Below, in pieces: positions 7,026 through 15,211 of a DNA stretch of 44,301 nucleotides. The stretch comes from Rhodocyclaceae bacterium (GTDB lineage: Bacteria; Pseudomonadota; Gammaproteobacteria; Burkholderiales; Rhodocyclaceae). Within the stretch, counting starts at the first letter, position 1; every line of letters starts with the position of its first letter. Location of the stretch: contig JAPUEC010000195.1 of assembly GCA_027492775.1 (NCBI GenBank), positions 1 through 44,301 on the forward strand. The letters run 5' to 3'. The translations under genes were made by a program, and so were the position numbers. A model generated the notes under the pieces. That model ran no database searches, was not told the origin of the DNA, and was given only the letters and a program-made list of their open reading frames with translations.

Positions 7026-9251
7026 CTATTTCTTGAACAGGCCCTTGAGCGCGCCGCCAAGCTGCGCGCCGGCCTTTTTCTCGACTTGCCGCTGTATCTC
7101 TTCCTTGGCCTTTTCCTTGACGACATCGCCGCCCATGGCCGCGAAATCGAGCTTGTAGGAGAGGTTTTCGAACGGCCCGGTAAGGTGCACCGGCACCGTC
7201 AATCCTTTGAGCTGGTCGAGTTCCTTGCCTTCCTGGCCTTTGGCGCTCCCGACGACCGTTGCCTTGGCCAGGTAATCGATGCGCGACTGCACCAGATCGA
7301 CCGCCCCGGCGCCGGTGAGCCGCAAAAATGGCGACTTGGCCGAGAGATCGTCGTTGCGCGCCACGCCGCCGGCGATCTTGAAGCTTGCCGCCAATTCGGA
7401 GAAATCGGTTTTTTCGTTCTGGTTGGCTTTTTGCACGGCTTCCTGCCGGCCAGAGACCTTGGCTTTGAGTTCGCGCAGCGATTTCGCCAGATTAATGCCC
7501 TTGATCGCGCCGTCATGCAACTGCACCGCTAGCGTCCCCGCCAGCGAGCGCTTCATCGCCTCCACCGTCGCGCCCGAAGCGCTGACGTCGAGATTGACGT
7601 TGCCGCGGCCCTCGATCACATCCTTTTTGGCAACGTCCTTCAGAAGCGGCTCGATGGCAACATTGGTCAGCGTCTGCCTGACGGCCAGCCGATTGCCCGG
7701 ATATTGGGCCGAAACACTGCCGGCAAGCGAGCCTTGATAAGCCTGCGCGGACAAGGGATTGATGTCGAGGCGACCGTCCTTGACCCGAAGATCGGCTTTG
7801 AAGTTATTGATCTTGGCGTTGCTCACCTGCAAGGCGCCGATCCGCACCGTGCCGTCGAGATCGAGCCCCTTGAGGAAGGAAAGGTCGACCGGAGAAGCGG
7901 CGGCTTCAGCCGCAGGTTTGGCCGCAGCGCCGGCGGCCGGCGTCGGGCTGGGCGGGAAGTAGCGATCGACATTGAGCCGGTCGATCGACAGGTCGAAGCC
8001 GGCGGCCAGCGGCGCGAAACGCGAGACCTTCCAGCGCGATTGCAGCGCGGTTTCATCGAAACGGGTCGCCACTTCCGCGACGATGCTGGTCTTGGCAAGA
8101 TCGGCGTGCAGGCTGCCGGTAATCGGCAACTTGAGCGCTTTCATCGGCATGTCGGGGTGGGCGATGTCGACCGTTCCCGCCAGCCGGGGCAGATCGAACA
8201 CCTGCGCCGTCAGGTTGCCTTGCAGCGGGCCGGCGAGTTCGCCGTTCACCACCGTCGGGCCTTGAATGAATTTCCAGCGCAGGCCGAGTTTGCCGACCTT
8301 GAGCGCGGCAGCCGTGCCTTCCAGGCCGGCGATTTCAAGCGCGCCATCCAGATCGCGGGCCTTGCCGGTCAATTTCACATTGCCGGTCACGGCTGCCCCG
8401 CTCGCCTTGTCGCCGGCAACGGCGAGTTGCGGCGCCTGGAGCTTGGCCTCGATGGCATCCTCGCCCTGGCGAGCCTTGGCCTCGAATTTCATCCCGTCGA
8501 TGGTGAAAGCCGTTGCGCCCGCCGCCGCCAGCTTCTTGGCGGCAAACGAAGCATCGATCTGCTTGAAACCGGCCGCTTCGCCGCCCAGCTTTGCCTTGGT
8601 ATCGGCCAGGGAATACTTGCCGGCCGCCAGATCAAGGTCGTAATCGCCCGCCAACTCGATCAGCAGCGCCGGCTCGCCCAAACGACCCGAAAACTTCAAG
8701 GCGCCACGCGCCACGTTGGCCAGATGACCGGTGCGCAGATCGACGTCGCTCAGCGCCAGGCGGCGACCGCTCGCCTGATCGTGATAACTCAGGCGGCCCC
8801 CGGAAATTTCCACGCCATCGATGTCGAATCGTACCGGCGAACGCTCGCTTTTTTCCTTGCTCAGGAGATCGTCGAAATTGAAGCTGCCATCCTTGTGGCG
8901 GACAATATTGGCGCGCAGCCCCTGGATTTCGATGCGGTCGACAACCAACTGGCGCGACAGCAGGGGCATGAGTCGCACCGCGATCCGAGCGCCGTCGAGG
9001 CCGATGAATTCTCCGGTGGCGGCATGTTCCGACAACGAGGTCTTGCCCAGGCGAACGCCCAGGCTGGGAAAGAAGGAAAGCTGCAGGTCGCCGTCGATGC
9101 GCAGCTCACGCTGCTTCTGCTCTTTGACGACGCTTGCCAGCTCTTGCTTGATCCAGGCCGGATCGAACTTCGAAGCCACGTAGGCGGCGGCCCCCGCCAG
9201 CAATACGAGAAGCACCGCGACCATGATGCCGACAATCTTCAGCGCCTTCAT
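7026..9251 (-). CDS. AsmA family protein (envelope lipid-transfer type)
   Basis: A 741-residue AsmA-family protein: an N-terminal membrane anchor (ALKIVGIMVAVLLVLLAGAA), then an AsmA domain (IKQELASVVKEQKQRELRIDGDLQLSFFPSLGVRLG). A long region rich in beta strands follows, then the typical C-terminal AsmA_2 segment (LAGTLAVQLHDGAIKGINLAKSLRELKAK, VARNDDLSAKSPFLRLTGAG). Members bridge the envelope and are implicated in phospholipid transport and outer-membrane homeostasis. A Pro/Ala-rich stretch at about residues 440-460 is a linker. The ATG at 9249-9251 follows a strong GGAGG. The gene lies directly upstream of the tonB-like gene. The high-GC sequence gives a long antisense open frame that is not considered a gene. 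Confidence 0.9.
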   Translation of the reverse strand: MKALKIVGIMVAVLLVLLAGAAAYVASKFDPAWIKQELASVVKEQKQRELRIDGDLQLSFFPSLGVRLGKTSLSEHAATGEFIGLDGARIAVRLMPLLSRQLVVDRIEIQGLRANIVRHKDGSFNFDDLLSKEKSERSPVRFDIDGVEISGGRLSYHDQASGRRLALSDVDLRTGHLANVARGALKFSGRLGEPALLIELAGDYDLDLAAGKYSLADTKAKLGGEAAGFKQIDASFAAKKLAAAGATAFTIDGMKFEAKARQGEDAIEAKLQAPQLAVAGDKASGAAVTGNVKLTGKARDLDGALEIAGLEGTAAALKVGKLGLRWKFIQGPTVVNGELAGPLQGNLTAQVFDLPRLAGTVDIAHPDMPMKALKLPITGSLHADLAKTSIVAEVATRFDETALQSRWKVSRFAPLAAGFDLSIDRLNVDRYFPPSPTPAAGAAAKPAAEAAASPVDLSFLKGLDLDGTVRIGALQVSNAKINNFKADLRVKDGRLDINPLSAQAYQGSLAGSVSAQYPGNRLAVRQTLTNVAIEPLLKDVAKKDVIEGRGNVNLDVSASGATVEAMKRSLAGTLAVQLHDGAIKGINLAKSLRELKAKVSGRQEAVQKANQNEKTDFSELAASFKIAGGVARNDDLSAKSPFLRLTGAGAVDLVQSRIDYLAKATVVGSAKGQEGKELDQLKGLTVPVHLTGPFENLSYKLDFAAMGGDVVKEKAKEEIQRQVEKKAGAQLGGALKGLFKK

Positions 9252-9322
9252 GCTGCCTCCAAATCGTTGTCCGGGGGGCGTTCCGTCCTTCTGTCGCCGC
9301 AACGCCCGTTCGACGATCCCGC

Positions 9323-9460
9323 TCAGCCGGAGTTGCGCCCGTCCTGCTCCATTTTTGCGAGGAAGTAGCGCATATAGACGACGGCAATGACGATGACCAG
9401 CACGATGGTTGCGAGGCTCATCAGCCCCAGATCACTGCCGAACAGGAGTTCCCAGGCCAT
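9323..9460 (-). CDS. DUF3149 membrane microprotein
   Basis: A 45-residue protein: an amphipathic start (MAWELLFGSDLGLMSLA), one membrane helix (TIVLVIVIAVVYMRYFL) and a short charged tail (AKMEQDGRNSG). The FGSDLGLMSL-helix-MRYFLAKM arrangement matches the DUF3149 family of tiny membrane proteins found in beta- and gammaproteobacteria. Its start overlaps the 3' end of fixH by 29 bases, with GGAGATAAG upstream, so it is the last gene of the cco operon and is likely made with the oxidase. No function is known for the family; a role in oxidase assembly or stability is only suggested by position. Confidence 0.8.
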   Translation of the reverse strand: MAWELLFGSDLGLMSLATIVLVIVIAVVYMRYFLAKMEQDGRNSG

Positions 9461-10010
9461 TTTTCTTATCTCCCGAAGAGTATTGTTTGTTCACGGCCGG
9501 CTGCCCGGCCACAAGTTGCTGCGGCGCTTCCGAGTTCGCCTGCCAGTCGCCGTCCAGGCGCCAGAGCCCGGCGGCGTCTTCCAGCGTTACTTTCCAGCGT
9601 CCGACAACCGAGGCTGCCAGCACACCGCCGAAAAATCCCTGGCCGTCGGGCGTCAATGCCACCACCTGGTCCTTGCCGGCCTGCGTTGGATGCATCACGG
9701 TAAAGGTCATGCGTGCCGGCATCGCCGCTGCATCCGCAACGTGCAACAGCACCCGCAGGCGGTTGCCCGACTGCAGCACGTCAGCTTTCACGCCCATATC
9801 GACCCCACGCCGCTCGCGTTCGAGAACCTGATTCACCGCGAGCCCCTGCTTGTAGTAATCCTCCGCCACCAGCCCGTCATTGCTGCGGATGGCGAGCCAT
9901 GCCGTAACGAACCCCGCCACGACCACGATCGCCGGGCCGGCCATCAACAGCCAGGGCCAGGGTTCCCGGTACCAGGGTCGAGAGTCGTGTTTCGGGAGAT
10001 TCAAGGGCAA
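9432..10010 (-). CDS. fixH: FixH family protein (CcoH-type cbb3 oxidase factor)
   Basis: A 192-residue membrane protein with one N-terminal helix (PWPWLLMAGPAIVVVAGFVTAWLA), the family motif LVAEDYYKQGLAVNQ and a periplasmic immunoglobulin-like domain (GRWKVTLEDAAGLWRLDGDW). FixH/CcoH proteins aid maturation or stability of cbb3 oxidase. The C-terminal tail beyond GDW is longer and more polar than usual and runs into the start of the DUF3149 gene. It follows ccoG with a five-base gap, an arrangement typical of proteobacterial cco clusters. Confidence 0.9.
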   Translation of the reverse strand: MPLNLPKHDSRPWYREPWPWLLMAGPAIVVVAGFVTAWLAIRSNDGLVAEDYYKQGLAVNQVLERERRGVDMGVKADVLQSGNRLRVLLHVADAAAMPARMTFTVMHPTQAGKDQVVALTPDGQGFFGGVLAASVVGRWKVTLEDAAGLWRLDGDWQANSEAPQQLVAGQPAVNKQYSSGDKKNGLGTPVRQ

Positions 10011-10015
10011 TTCCT

Positions 10016-11434
10016 TCAGGGCAAGAGGAAGGTGGCTTTTTCGTGCACTGCCACGTTATCGTGGTTGAGCGCCTTGACGTCGAAATAAATGGTGTTGGCG
10101 CCCTTGGCGCCCGCCTCTGGCGGAACGCGTACGGTCATGGTCACATCCTTGTTGCTGGCGCCACCGACTTCGACAATGCGTTCGCCGATGAGATCGATGC
10201 CTTCGAGTCCGCTGACCGAAACGGCGAAGCGCCGCGCCTCTTCCTTGGTGTTCATGATCTTGAGAGTATAGAGATTCTCGATACGGCCATCGTCCGCTTC
10301 CCGCGCAAGCGTCATCCGGTCCCGCACGACATTGACCTTGAGCGGCACACGCGCGGCGAGCGACCACGCCGCGGCGACGGTGATCAAGACCATGCCGGCG
10401 GTGTAGACGAGAATGCGCGGCCGCGCCACATGCTTGATGATCTCCGGCTTGGAATAACGCTTGGCCAGTGCGTTTTCGGTCGAGTAGCGAATGAGGCCGC
10501 GTGGCGATCCCACCTTGTCCATGACCTGGTCGCAGGCGTCGATACAGGCGGCGCAGCCGATGCATTCGTATTGCAAGCCATTGCGGATGTCGATGCCGGT
10601 CGGGCAGACCTGCACGCAGATGCCGCAATCGATGCAATCACCCAGCTTTTCCGCCTTGGGGTCGACGCCTTTCTTGCGCGCCCCGCGCGGCTCGCCGCGT
10701 TGCGGGTCGTAGGTGATGACTAAAGTGTCTGGGTCGAACATCACGCCCTGGAACCGGGCATAGGGGCACATGTACTTGCAGACCTGCTCGCGCAGGAAGC
10801 CAGCCTGCATGTAGCAAAAGCCCGCATAAAAGAAGGTCCAGAAGATTTCCCAGGCGCCGAGGTCGAAATTGCGGGCTTCGGTCACCAGTTCATCGACCGG
10901 GGTGAAATAGCCGACCAAGGTAAAGCCGGTCCACAGCGATAGCAGAATCCAGACCGCGTGCTTGGCGGTTTTCAACGCCAGCTTGCGTCCCGCCCAGGGC
11001 GCCGCCGCCAGTTTCATGCGGGCCGGACGATCGCCTTCGATGCGATTCTCGATCCACATGAATATTTCGGTATATACCGTCTGCGGGCAGGCGTAGCCGC
11101 AGAAAAGCCGGCCGGCAACGGCGGTGAAAAGGAAGAGCGCGTAGGCAGAAAGAATGAGCAGGACGGCGAGATAGAAAACGTCCTGTGGCCATAGCACGAG
11201 GCCGAAGAGATAGAACTTGCGTTCGGCGATGTGGAAAAGGATCGCCTGGCGGTCGTTCCATTGCAGCCAGGGCGTGCCGTAGAAAATCAGTTGCGTGAAG
11301 AGCACCAGCGCCCAGCGCCAGTTGGCCCACCACCCCTTGACTTCGCGGACGTGGATGACCTTGTGCTTCTCATAAAGAGAAACCCGCTGCACCGGCGCTG
11401 CCGGGGCGGGAACTTCAACGTCTGTCTGATTCAT
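10016..11434 (-). CDS. ccoG: CcoG cytochrome c oxidase accessory ferredoxin-like protein
   Basis: A 472-residue membrane iron-sulfur protein. Membrane helices occur around residues 38-60, 85-110, 150-180 and 335-360. Two Cys clusters for 4Fe-4S centres are clear: CIDCGICVQVCPTGIDIRNG and CIGCAACIDACDQ. The NosR/CcoG-type motif CGYACPQTVYTEIFMWIE comes earlier. A C-terminal immunoglobulin-like domain follows the last helix. CcoG supports copper reduction and cofactor delivery during cbb3 assembly. The ATG at 11432-11434 is favoured over a TTG six codons upstream. It lies 98 bases downstream of ccoP and five before fixH. Confidence 0.95.
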   Translation of the reverse strand: MNQTDVEVPAPAAPVQRVSLYEKHKVIHVREVKGWWANWRWALVLFTQLIFYGTPWLQWNDRQAILFHIAERKFYLFGLVLWPQDVFYLAVLLILSAYALFLFTAVAGRLFCGYACPQTVYTEIFMWIENRIEGDRPARMKLAAAPWAGRKLALKTAKHAVWILLSLWTGFTLVGYFTPVDELVTEARNFDLGAWEIFWTFFYAGFCYMQAGFLREQVCKYMCPYARFQGVMFDPDTLVITYDPQRGEPRGARKKGVDPKAEKLGDCIDCGICVQVCPTGIDIRNGLQYECIGCAACIDACDQVMDKVGSPRGLIRYSTENALAKRYSKPEIIKHVARPRILVYTAGMVLITVAAAWSLAARVPLKVNVVRDRMTLAREADDGRIENLYTLKIMNTKEEARRFAVSVSGLEGIDLIGERIVEVGGASNKDVTMTVRVPPEAGAKGANTIYFDVKALNHDNVAVHEKATFLLP

Positions 11435-11532
11435 TACTGTTCGTTCCCACAAATGCGCGAGCGTCCTTCGCCGGTCCGCTGGCGAAGGATTGAAACGTAA
11501 CCCGACTGGAGGGGGCGCTCGCCCCCCGTTTC

Positions 11533-12486
11533 CTACTTCTTGTCGGGATGGCTCAGCCCATAGACATAGGCGGCCAGGAGCTTGATCTTGCCCTCTCCGA
11601 TGAATTCCTTCCAGGCGGGCATGCGGTTCTGACTCTGTTCGGGATTGTTGCGACCCTTGGTGATGGTCTCGACGATCGTCGCTTCAGAGGAACTGTAGAG
11701 CCAAATCTTGTCCGTCAGGTTAGGGGCGCCGACAGCCGTCATGCCCTTGGCGTCGGCACCGTGACAGGCGACGCAAACCGTGGCGAATTTATCCTTGCCC
11801 TTGGCGACCAGCACCGGATCGCCATACATGCCGGAGAGCGAACGCACATAGGTCGCGACCTCTTTCGCTCCGGAAGCGCCACCAATGGCGTCCGGGTTGC
11901 CGCCGTAGGGCGGCATCACGCCCATGCGGCCGTTGGATATGGTCTCGATGATGTTTTCAGGCTCGCCGCCGTACAGCCAGTCGTTGTCGGCAAGATTGGG
12001 GAAGCCCTTCGAACCCTTGGCGTCGGAGCCGTGGCATTGCATGCAATAAGTCATGAATAGCCGCTTGCCCATGTCGCGGGCCTGCTGATCGGCAACCACC
12101 GCCTTGAAGTCCATGTTGAGATACTTGTCGAACATCGGCTTGAGTTCCGCATCGACCTTTTCCATTTCCTTCTTGTACTGGCTGTCGGCACAGCCCGGGT
12201 CGGCGTGCGAGCACCAGCCGAGCAGACCCGGGAAGCGCCCGAGGCCCGGATAGAGCGCCAGGTAAACCAGCGCGAAGACGACGGTGATATAGAACAGCCA
12301 ACTCCACCATTTCGGCAGCGGGTTGTTGTACTCCTCGAGATCCTCGTCCCAGACGTGGCCCATGGTCTTGCCCTGCGTCACCTCGGCGGCGCCCTGGATC
12401 CAGAGCAGCACGGCGCAGGCGATCACGCTCGCCAGGACGATGCCGACCACGTAGTAATGCCAGAATTCGCTAACGAAATCGCTCAT
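11533..12486 (-). CDS. ccoP: Cytochrome c oxidase cbb3 subunit III (di-heme CcoP)
   Basis: A 317-residue membrane di-heme cytochrome c that receives electrons for the cbb3 oxidase. Two N-terminal hydrophobic segments (about 8-30 and 62-80) frame EYNNPLPKWW, the conserved membrane-proximal motif. Two c-type heme sites follow: Cys148-Met-Gln-Cys151-His152 and Cys238-Val-Ala-Cys241-His242, with Met ligands in MGVMPPYGG and NRMPAWKEF. The presence of two membrane segments places it in the longer CcoP form. Its ATG overlaps the ccoQ stop (ATGA), indicating translational coupling. Confidence 0.97.
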   Translation of the reverse strand: MSDFVSEFWHYYVVGIVLASVIACAVLLWIQGAAEVTQGKTMGHVWDEDLEEYNNPLPKWWSWLFYITVVFALVYLALYPGLGRFPGLLGWCSHADPGCADSQYKKEMEKVDAELKPMFDKYLNMDFKAVVADQQARDMGKRLFMTYCMQCHGSDAKGSKGFPNLADNDWLYGGEPENIIETISNGRMGVMPPYGGNPDAIGGASGAKEVATYVRSLSGMYGDPVLVAKGKDKFATVCVACHGADAKGMTAVGAPNLTDKIWLYSSSEATIVETITKGRNNPEQSQNRMPAWKEFIGEGKIKLLAAYVYGLSHPDKK

Positions 12487-12677
12487 TTGTTTTCCTCTTC
12501 TCGGCGCTGATGCGGCGCCCCTGGGGCCGCTTGCTTGTCATCCTCTTCCGCGAACGGCAGGTTGGCCGCTTCGTCGAAACGTTCCTTGTTCTTCCGGCTA
12601 TAGGCCCAGACGATTATCCCGATGAAGGTCGCCAGCGAGACGACCGTCATGATGGAACGGAAATCGTTGATATCCAT
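12483..12677 (-). CDS. ccoQ: CcoQ small cbb3 oxidase subunit
   Basis: A 64-residue single-span membrane protein. The helix IMTVVSLATFIGIIVWAYS is followed by the typical SRKNKERFDEAANLPFAEED and a charged, variable tail. CcoQ stabilises association of CcoP with the core and protects the assembled oxidase. It stands between ccoO (gap three bases) and ccoP (overlap four bases), the canonical ccoNOQP order. Confidence 0.95.
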   Translation of the reverse strand: MDINDFRSIMTVVSLATFIGIIVWAYSRKNKERFDEAANLPFAEEDDKQAAPGAPHQRREEENK

Positions 12678-12680
12678 GGC

Positions 12681-13301
12681 TTAGCGGGTGTTCTTCAATG
12701 CCGTCCCCAAACCTTGCAGGTAGGCCACCAGGACATCTTCCTCGGTTTTGCCTTCCAGCGCCTTCTTGGCACCGGCGATCTCCGCCTCGGTGTAGGGCAC
12801 GCCGACCTTGGTCAGGGCGCGCATCTTGACATCGATGTTAGACCCGACGGTGTCGAGCGCATTGGTCTTCTCGAGCCATGCGAAGGCCGGCATGTTGGAT
12901 TCCGGCACGACGGCACGCGGATCGCGCAGGTGAGCGCGATGCCATTCGTCCGAGTAGCGGCCACCGACGCGCTGCAGGTCCGGACCAGTACGCTTCGAAC
13001 CCCACTGGAACGGATGGTCGTAGACGAATTCGCCGGCGACCGAGTAGTGGCCGTAGCGCTCGGTTTCCGCCCGGAAAGGCCGGATCATCTGCGAGTGGCA
13101 GTTGTAGCAGCCCTCGCGCAGATAAATGTCGCGCCCTGCCAATCGCACCGGATCGTAAGGCTTTACGCCTTCCACTGGCGTCGTGGTCGAATGCTGGAAG
13201 AACAGCGGGACAATTTCCAGCAGGCCGCCGACACTGACCACCAGCAGGGTCAGGACGAGGAGCAGACCGACGTTCTTTTCGATTTGTTCGTGCTTGATCA
13301 T
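12681..13301 (-). CDS. ccoO: Cytochrome c oxidase cbb3 subunit II (mono-heme CcoO)
   Basis: A 206-residue membrane cytochrome c. An N-terminal anchor ([22 protein letters not shown]) precedes the heme c site Cys65-Tyr-Asn-Cys68-His69 within [16 protein letters not shown], a hallmark of CcoO. The distal Met is probably in ESNMPAF. GGTDPWQ-like [17 protein letters not shown] follows the heme. The start at 13299-13301 has GGAAAGGGAG upstream and gives the family N-terminus; longer open frame upstream lies inside ccoN. It is 17 bases downstream of ccoN. Confidence 0.97.
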   Translation of the reverse strand: MIKHEQIEKNVGLLLVLTLLVVSVGGLLEIVPLFFQHSTTTPVEGVKPYDPVRLAGRDIYLREGCYNCHSQMIRPFRAETERYGHYSVAGEFVYDHPFQWGSKRTGPDLQRVGGRYSDEWHRAHLRDPRAVVPESNMPAFAWLEKTNALDTVGSNIDVKMRALTKVGVPYTEAEIAGAKKALEGKTEEDVLVAYLQGLGTALKNTR

Positions 13302-13318
13302 TCTGGCTCCCTTTCCAG

Positions 13319-14746
13319 TCAGGCGTGATGTGCGGCCGGCACCAGCACCGGCACGTCTTCCGTCTTGCCGCCGGCGATTGTTTTGAACATGTTGTAAGCC
13401 ATGATGAACATGCCTGACAGGAACAACAGGCCGCCAAGGAAGCGGATGGCCCAGAACGGGTAGGAGCCCTTGACCGCATCGACGAAGCTGTAGGCCAGCG
13501 TTCCATCGGCATTGACGGCGCGCCACATCAGGCCCTGCATCACGCCGGCGATCCACATGGAAGTGATGTAGAGCACCACGCCCACCGTCGCCACCCAGAA
13601 ATGGACGGTGATGAGGCGGGTGCTATGCATTTCCGGCTTGCCGAAAAGCCGCGGCAGCAGGTAATAAACCGAACCGATACTGATCATCGCCACCCAGCCC
13701 AACGCGCCGGAGTGCACATGGCCGACCGTCCAATCGGTGTAGTGCGAGAGCGAATTCACCGTCTTGATCGACATCATCGGGCCTTCGAAGGTCGACATGC
13801 CGTAGAAGGAAAGCGAGGTGATCAAGAATTTGAGGATGGGATCGTCGCGCAGCTTATGCCAAGCGCCCGACAAGGTCATGATGCCGTTGATCATGCCGCC
13901 CCAGGAAGGGGCGAGCAGGATGAGCGAGAACACCATGCCGACCGATTGGGTCCAGTCCGGCAGCGCCGTGAAATGCAGGTGGTGCGGACCCGCCCACATG
14001 TAGGTGAAGATCAGCGCCCAGAAATGCACCACCGACAGACGGTAGGAATACACCGGGCGACCGGCCTGCTTGGGCACGAAGTAATACATCATGCCGAGGA
14101 AGCCGGCCGTGAGGAAGAAGCCGACCGCGTTGTGGCCGTACCACCACTGCACCATCGCGTCCTGGACGCCGGCGTAGCAGGAATAGGACTTCCACCAGCC
14201 CGCGGGGATTTCGCAGCTATTGACGATGTGCAGCAGCGCCACCGCCAGGATGAAGCCGCCGTAGAACCAGTTGGCGACGTAAATATGCGAGACCTTGCGC
14301 TTGGCCAGCGTGCCGAAGAAGACGACCGCGTAGGACACCCAGACCAGGGCGATGAGAATGTCGATCGGCCACTCGAGTTCAGCGTATTCCTTGCCGGAGG
14401 TAAACCCCATCGGCAATGTAATGGCGGCGGCAACGATGACCACCTGCCAGCCCCAGAACGTAAACGCTGCCAAGGCATCGGAGAAGAGCCGAACGTGCGA
14501 AGTGCGCTGGACGACGTAATACGACGTGGCGAACAGGGCGCAGCCGCCGAACGCGAATATGACCGCGTTGGTGTGCAGCGGCCGCAGGCGCCCGAAGTGC
14601 AGGTAGGGGCCGAAATTCAGTTCAGGCCAAACCAGTTGGGCGGCGATGATAACGCCGACGAGCATGCCGACGATGCCCCAGATTACCGTCATGACGGCAA
14701 ATTGGCGTACCACCTTGTAGTTGTACGTAGTTTGCGTTTGGGACAT
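13319..14746 (-). CDS. ccoN: Cytochrome c oxidase cbb3 catalytic subunit I (CcoN)
   Basis: A 475-residue multi-span membrane subunit holding the low-spin heme b and the heme b3-CuB site of the high-affinity oxygen reductase. About twelve membrane helices are visible. Ligand histidines are found in [62 protein letters not shown] and [16 protein letters not shown]. The Tyr in WWYGHNAV belongs to helix VI. The length matches the family. AGGAGGGG precedes the ATG. It heads the ccoNOQP-G-fixH-DUF3149 run, with an FNR/Anr-type box 88-101 bases upstream. Confidence 0.98.
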   Translation of the reverse strand: MSQTQTTYNYKVVRQFAVMTVIWGIVGMLVGVIIAAQLVWPELNFGPYLHFGRLRPLHTNAVIFAFGGCALFATSYYVVQRTSHVRLFSDALAAFTFWGWQVVIVAAAITLPMGFTSGKEYAELEWPIDILIALVWVSYAVVFFGTLAKRKVSHIYVANWFYGGFILAVALLHIVNSCEIPAGWWKSYSCYAGVQDAMVQWWYGHNAVGFFLTAGFLGMMYYFVPKQAGRPVYSYRLSVVHFWALIFTYMWAGPHHLHFTALPDWTQSVGMVFSLILLAPSWGGMINGIMTLSGAWHKLRDDPILKFLITSLSFYGMSTFEGPMMSIKTVNSLSHYTDWTVGHVHSGALGWVAMISIGSVYYLLPRLFGKPEMHSTRLITVHFWVATVGVVLYITSMWIAGVMQGLMWRAVNADGTLAYSFVDAVKGSYPFWAIRFLGGLLFLSGMFIMAYNMFKTIAGGKTEDVPVLVPAAHHA

Positions 14747-14833
14747 GGCCCCCCTCCTCGAAAATGGACGTGCGCAGAGGATCGACCCGGCGCAGCAATA
14801 TTAGCGGTCGGTATTGTAGCGGGAAAGTTTTAG

Positions 14834-14847
14834 TTGACCTAGATCAA
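14834..14847. promoter_or_regulatory. FNR/Anr-type box upstream of ccoN
   Basis: TTGACCTAGATCAA differs by one base from the FNR/Anr consensus TTGAT-N4-ATCAA. Its centre is about 94 bases before the ccoN ATG and lies between the ccoS-side terminator and ccoN, so it is well placed to switch on the oxidase genes when oxygen is low. A TACAAT on the minus strand at 14813-14818 is a possible -10, but its distance from the box (about 25 bases centre to centre) is shorter than in the classical -41.5 arrangement, so the exact start of transcription is uncertain. Confidence 0.75.
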
Positions 14848-14868
14848 AAGATAGACGGGATGCGGTAT

Positions 14869-14891
14869 CCCGACTAAACTAGTCGGGTTTT
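14869..14891 (+). other. Stem-loop with T run (terminator-like, plus strand)
   Basis: A perfect eight-base inverted repeat, CCCGACTA and TAGTCGGG, separated by AAC and followed on the plus strand by TTTT. The form is that of a short intrinsic terminator for plus-strand RNA, but no plus-strand gene ends here. It may stop antisense transcription from the ccoN side or may be a protein site next to the FNR box. Confidence 0.45.
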
Positions 14892-14896
14892 ACCTT

Positions 14897-14924
14897 AAAA
14901 AAAGGGGTGCGACGAACGCACCCC
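14897..14924 (-). terminator. Intrinsic terminator after ccoS
   Basis: On the minus strand a perfect stem GGGGTGCG/CGCACCCC (14904-14911 and 14917-14924) with a five-base loop is followed by seven T residues. It lies about 90 bases after the ccoS stop and before the ccoN FNR box, separating ccoI-ccoS from the ccoN operon. Confidence 0.85.
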
Positions 14925-15000
14925 CAACCCCAACAGAGAAACTTCCTGAAGCACTGGTCTTCAGACAGGCTTCATATTACCAAAGTATGGGGTCGAGTGG

Positions 15001-15014
15001 TTGACGTAGATCAA
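15001..15014. promoter_or_regulatory. Second FNR/Anr-type box, overlapping the ccoS stop codon
   Basis: TTGACGTAGATCAA matches the FNR/Anr consensus with one mismatch, the same mismatch as the box near ccoN. The TGA stop of ccoS (15011-15013) is part of the motif. It lies upstream of the terminator at 14897-14924 with respect to ccoN, so either it drives a short transcript that meets that terminator, or it acts on the plus strand, or it is incidental. The motif is palindromic and gives no direction. Confidence 0.55.
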
Positions 15015-15211
15015 GATTTTGCAGTTTTGTCGCCGCCCTCGTTGCGCTCCTGGGGCGCCTCCCCGGCCGGCCGGTCGTCGTCCATGAGGACACGAAAGCC
15101 TGGGCCTTCGAGATCGTCGAACTGGCCGCTTCTGACCGACCACCAGAAGGCGACGGCGATCGCAAACACCAGCACGACCGACAACGGAATCAGCAGATAG
15201 AGAATTTCCAT
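15011..15211 (-). CDS. ccoS: CcoS cbb3-type oxidase assembly protein
   Basis: A 66-residue membrane protein: one helix (LYLLIPLSVVLVFAIAVAFWW) followed by the family motif SVRSGQFDDLEGPGFRVLMDDD, then a charged tail. CcoS is needed for maturation of the heme and copper centres of cbb3 oxidase. The ATG shares one base with the ccoI stop (TGATG), showing tight coupling with the copper ATPase. The stop codon lies inside an FNR-type box. An intrinsic terminator follows about 90 bases downstream. Confidence 0.95.
   Translation of the reverse strand: MEILYLLIPLSVVLVFAIAVAFWWSVRSGQFDDLEGPGFRVLMDDDRPAGEAPQERNEGGDKTAKS

Noticed and set aside
7704..9368. A 554-codon open frame antisense to asmA
   Set aside because: Low-complexity Arg/Gly/Gln translation, no ribosome site or family; it mirrors the codon bias of asmA.
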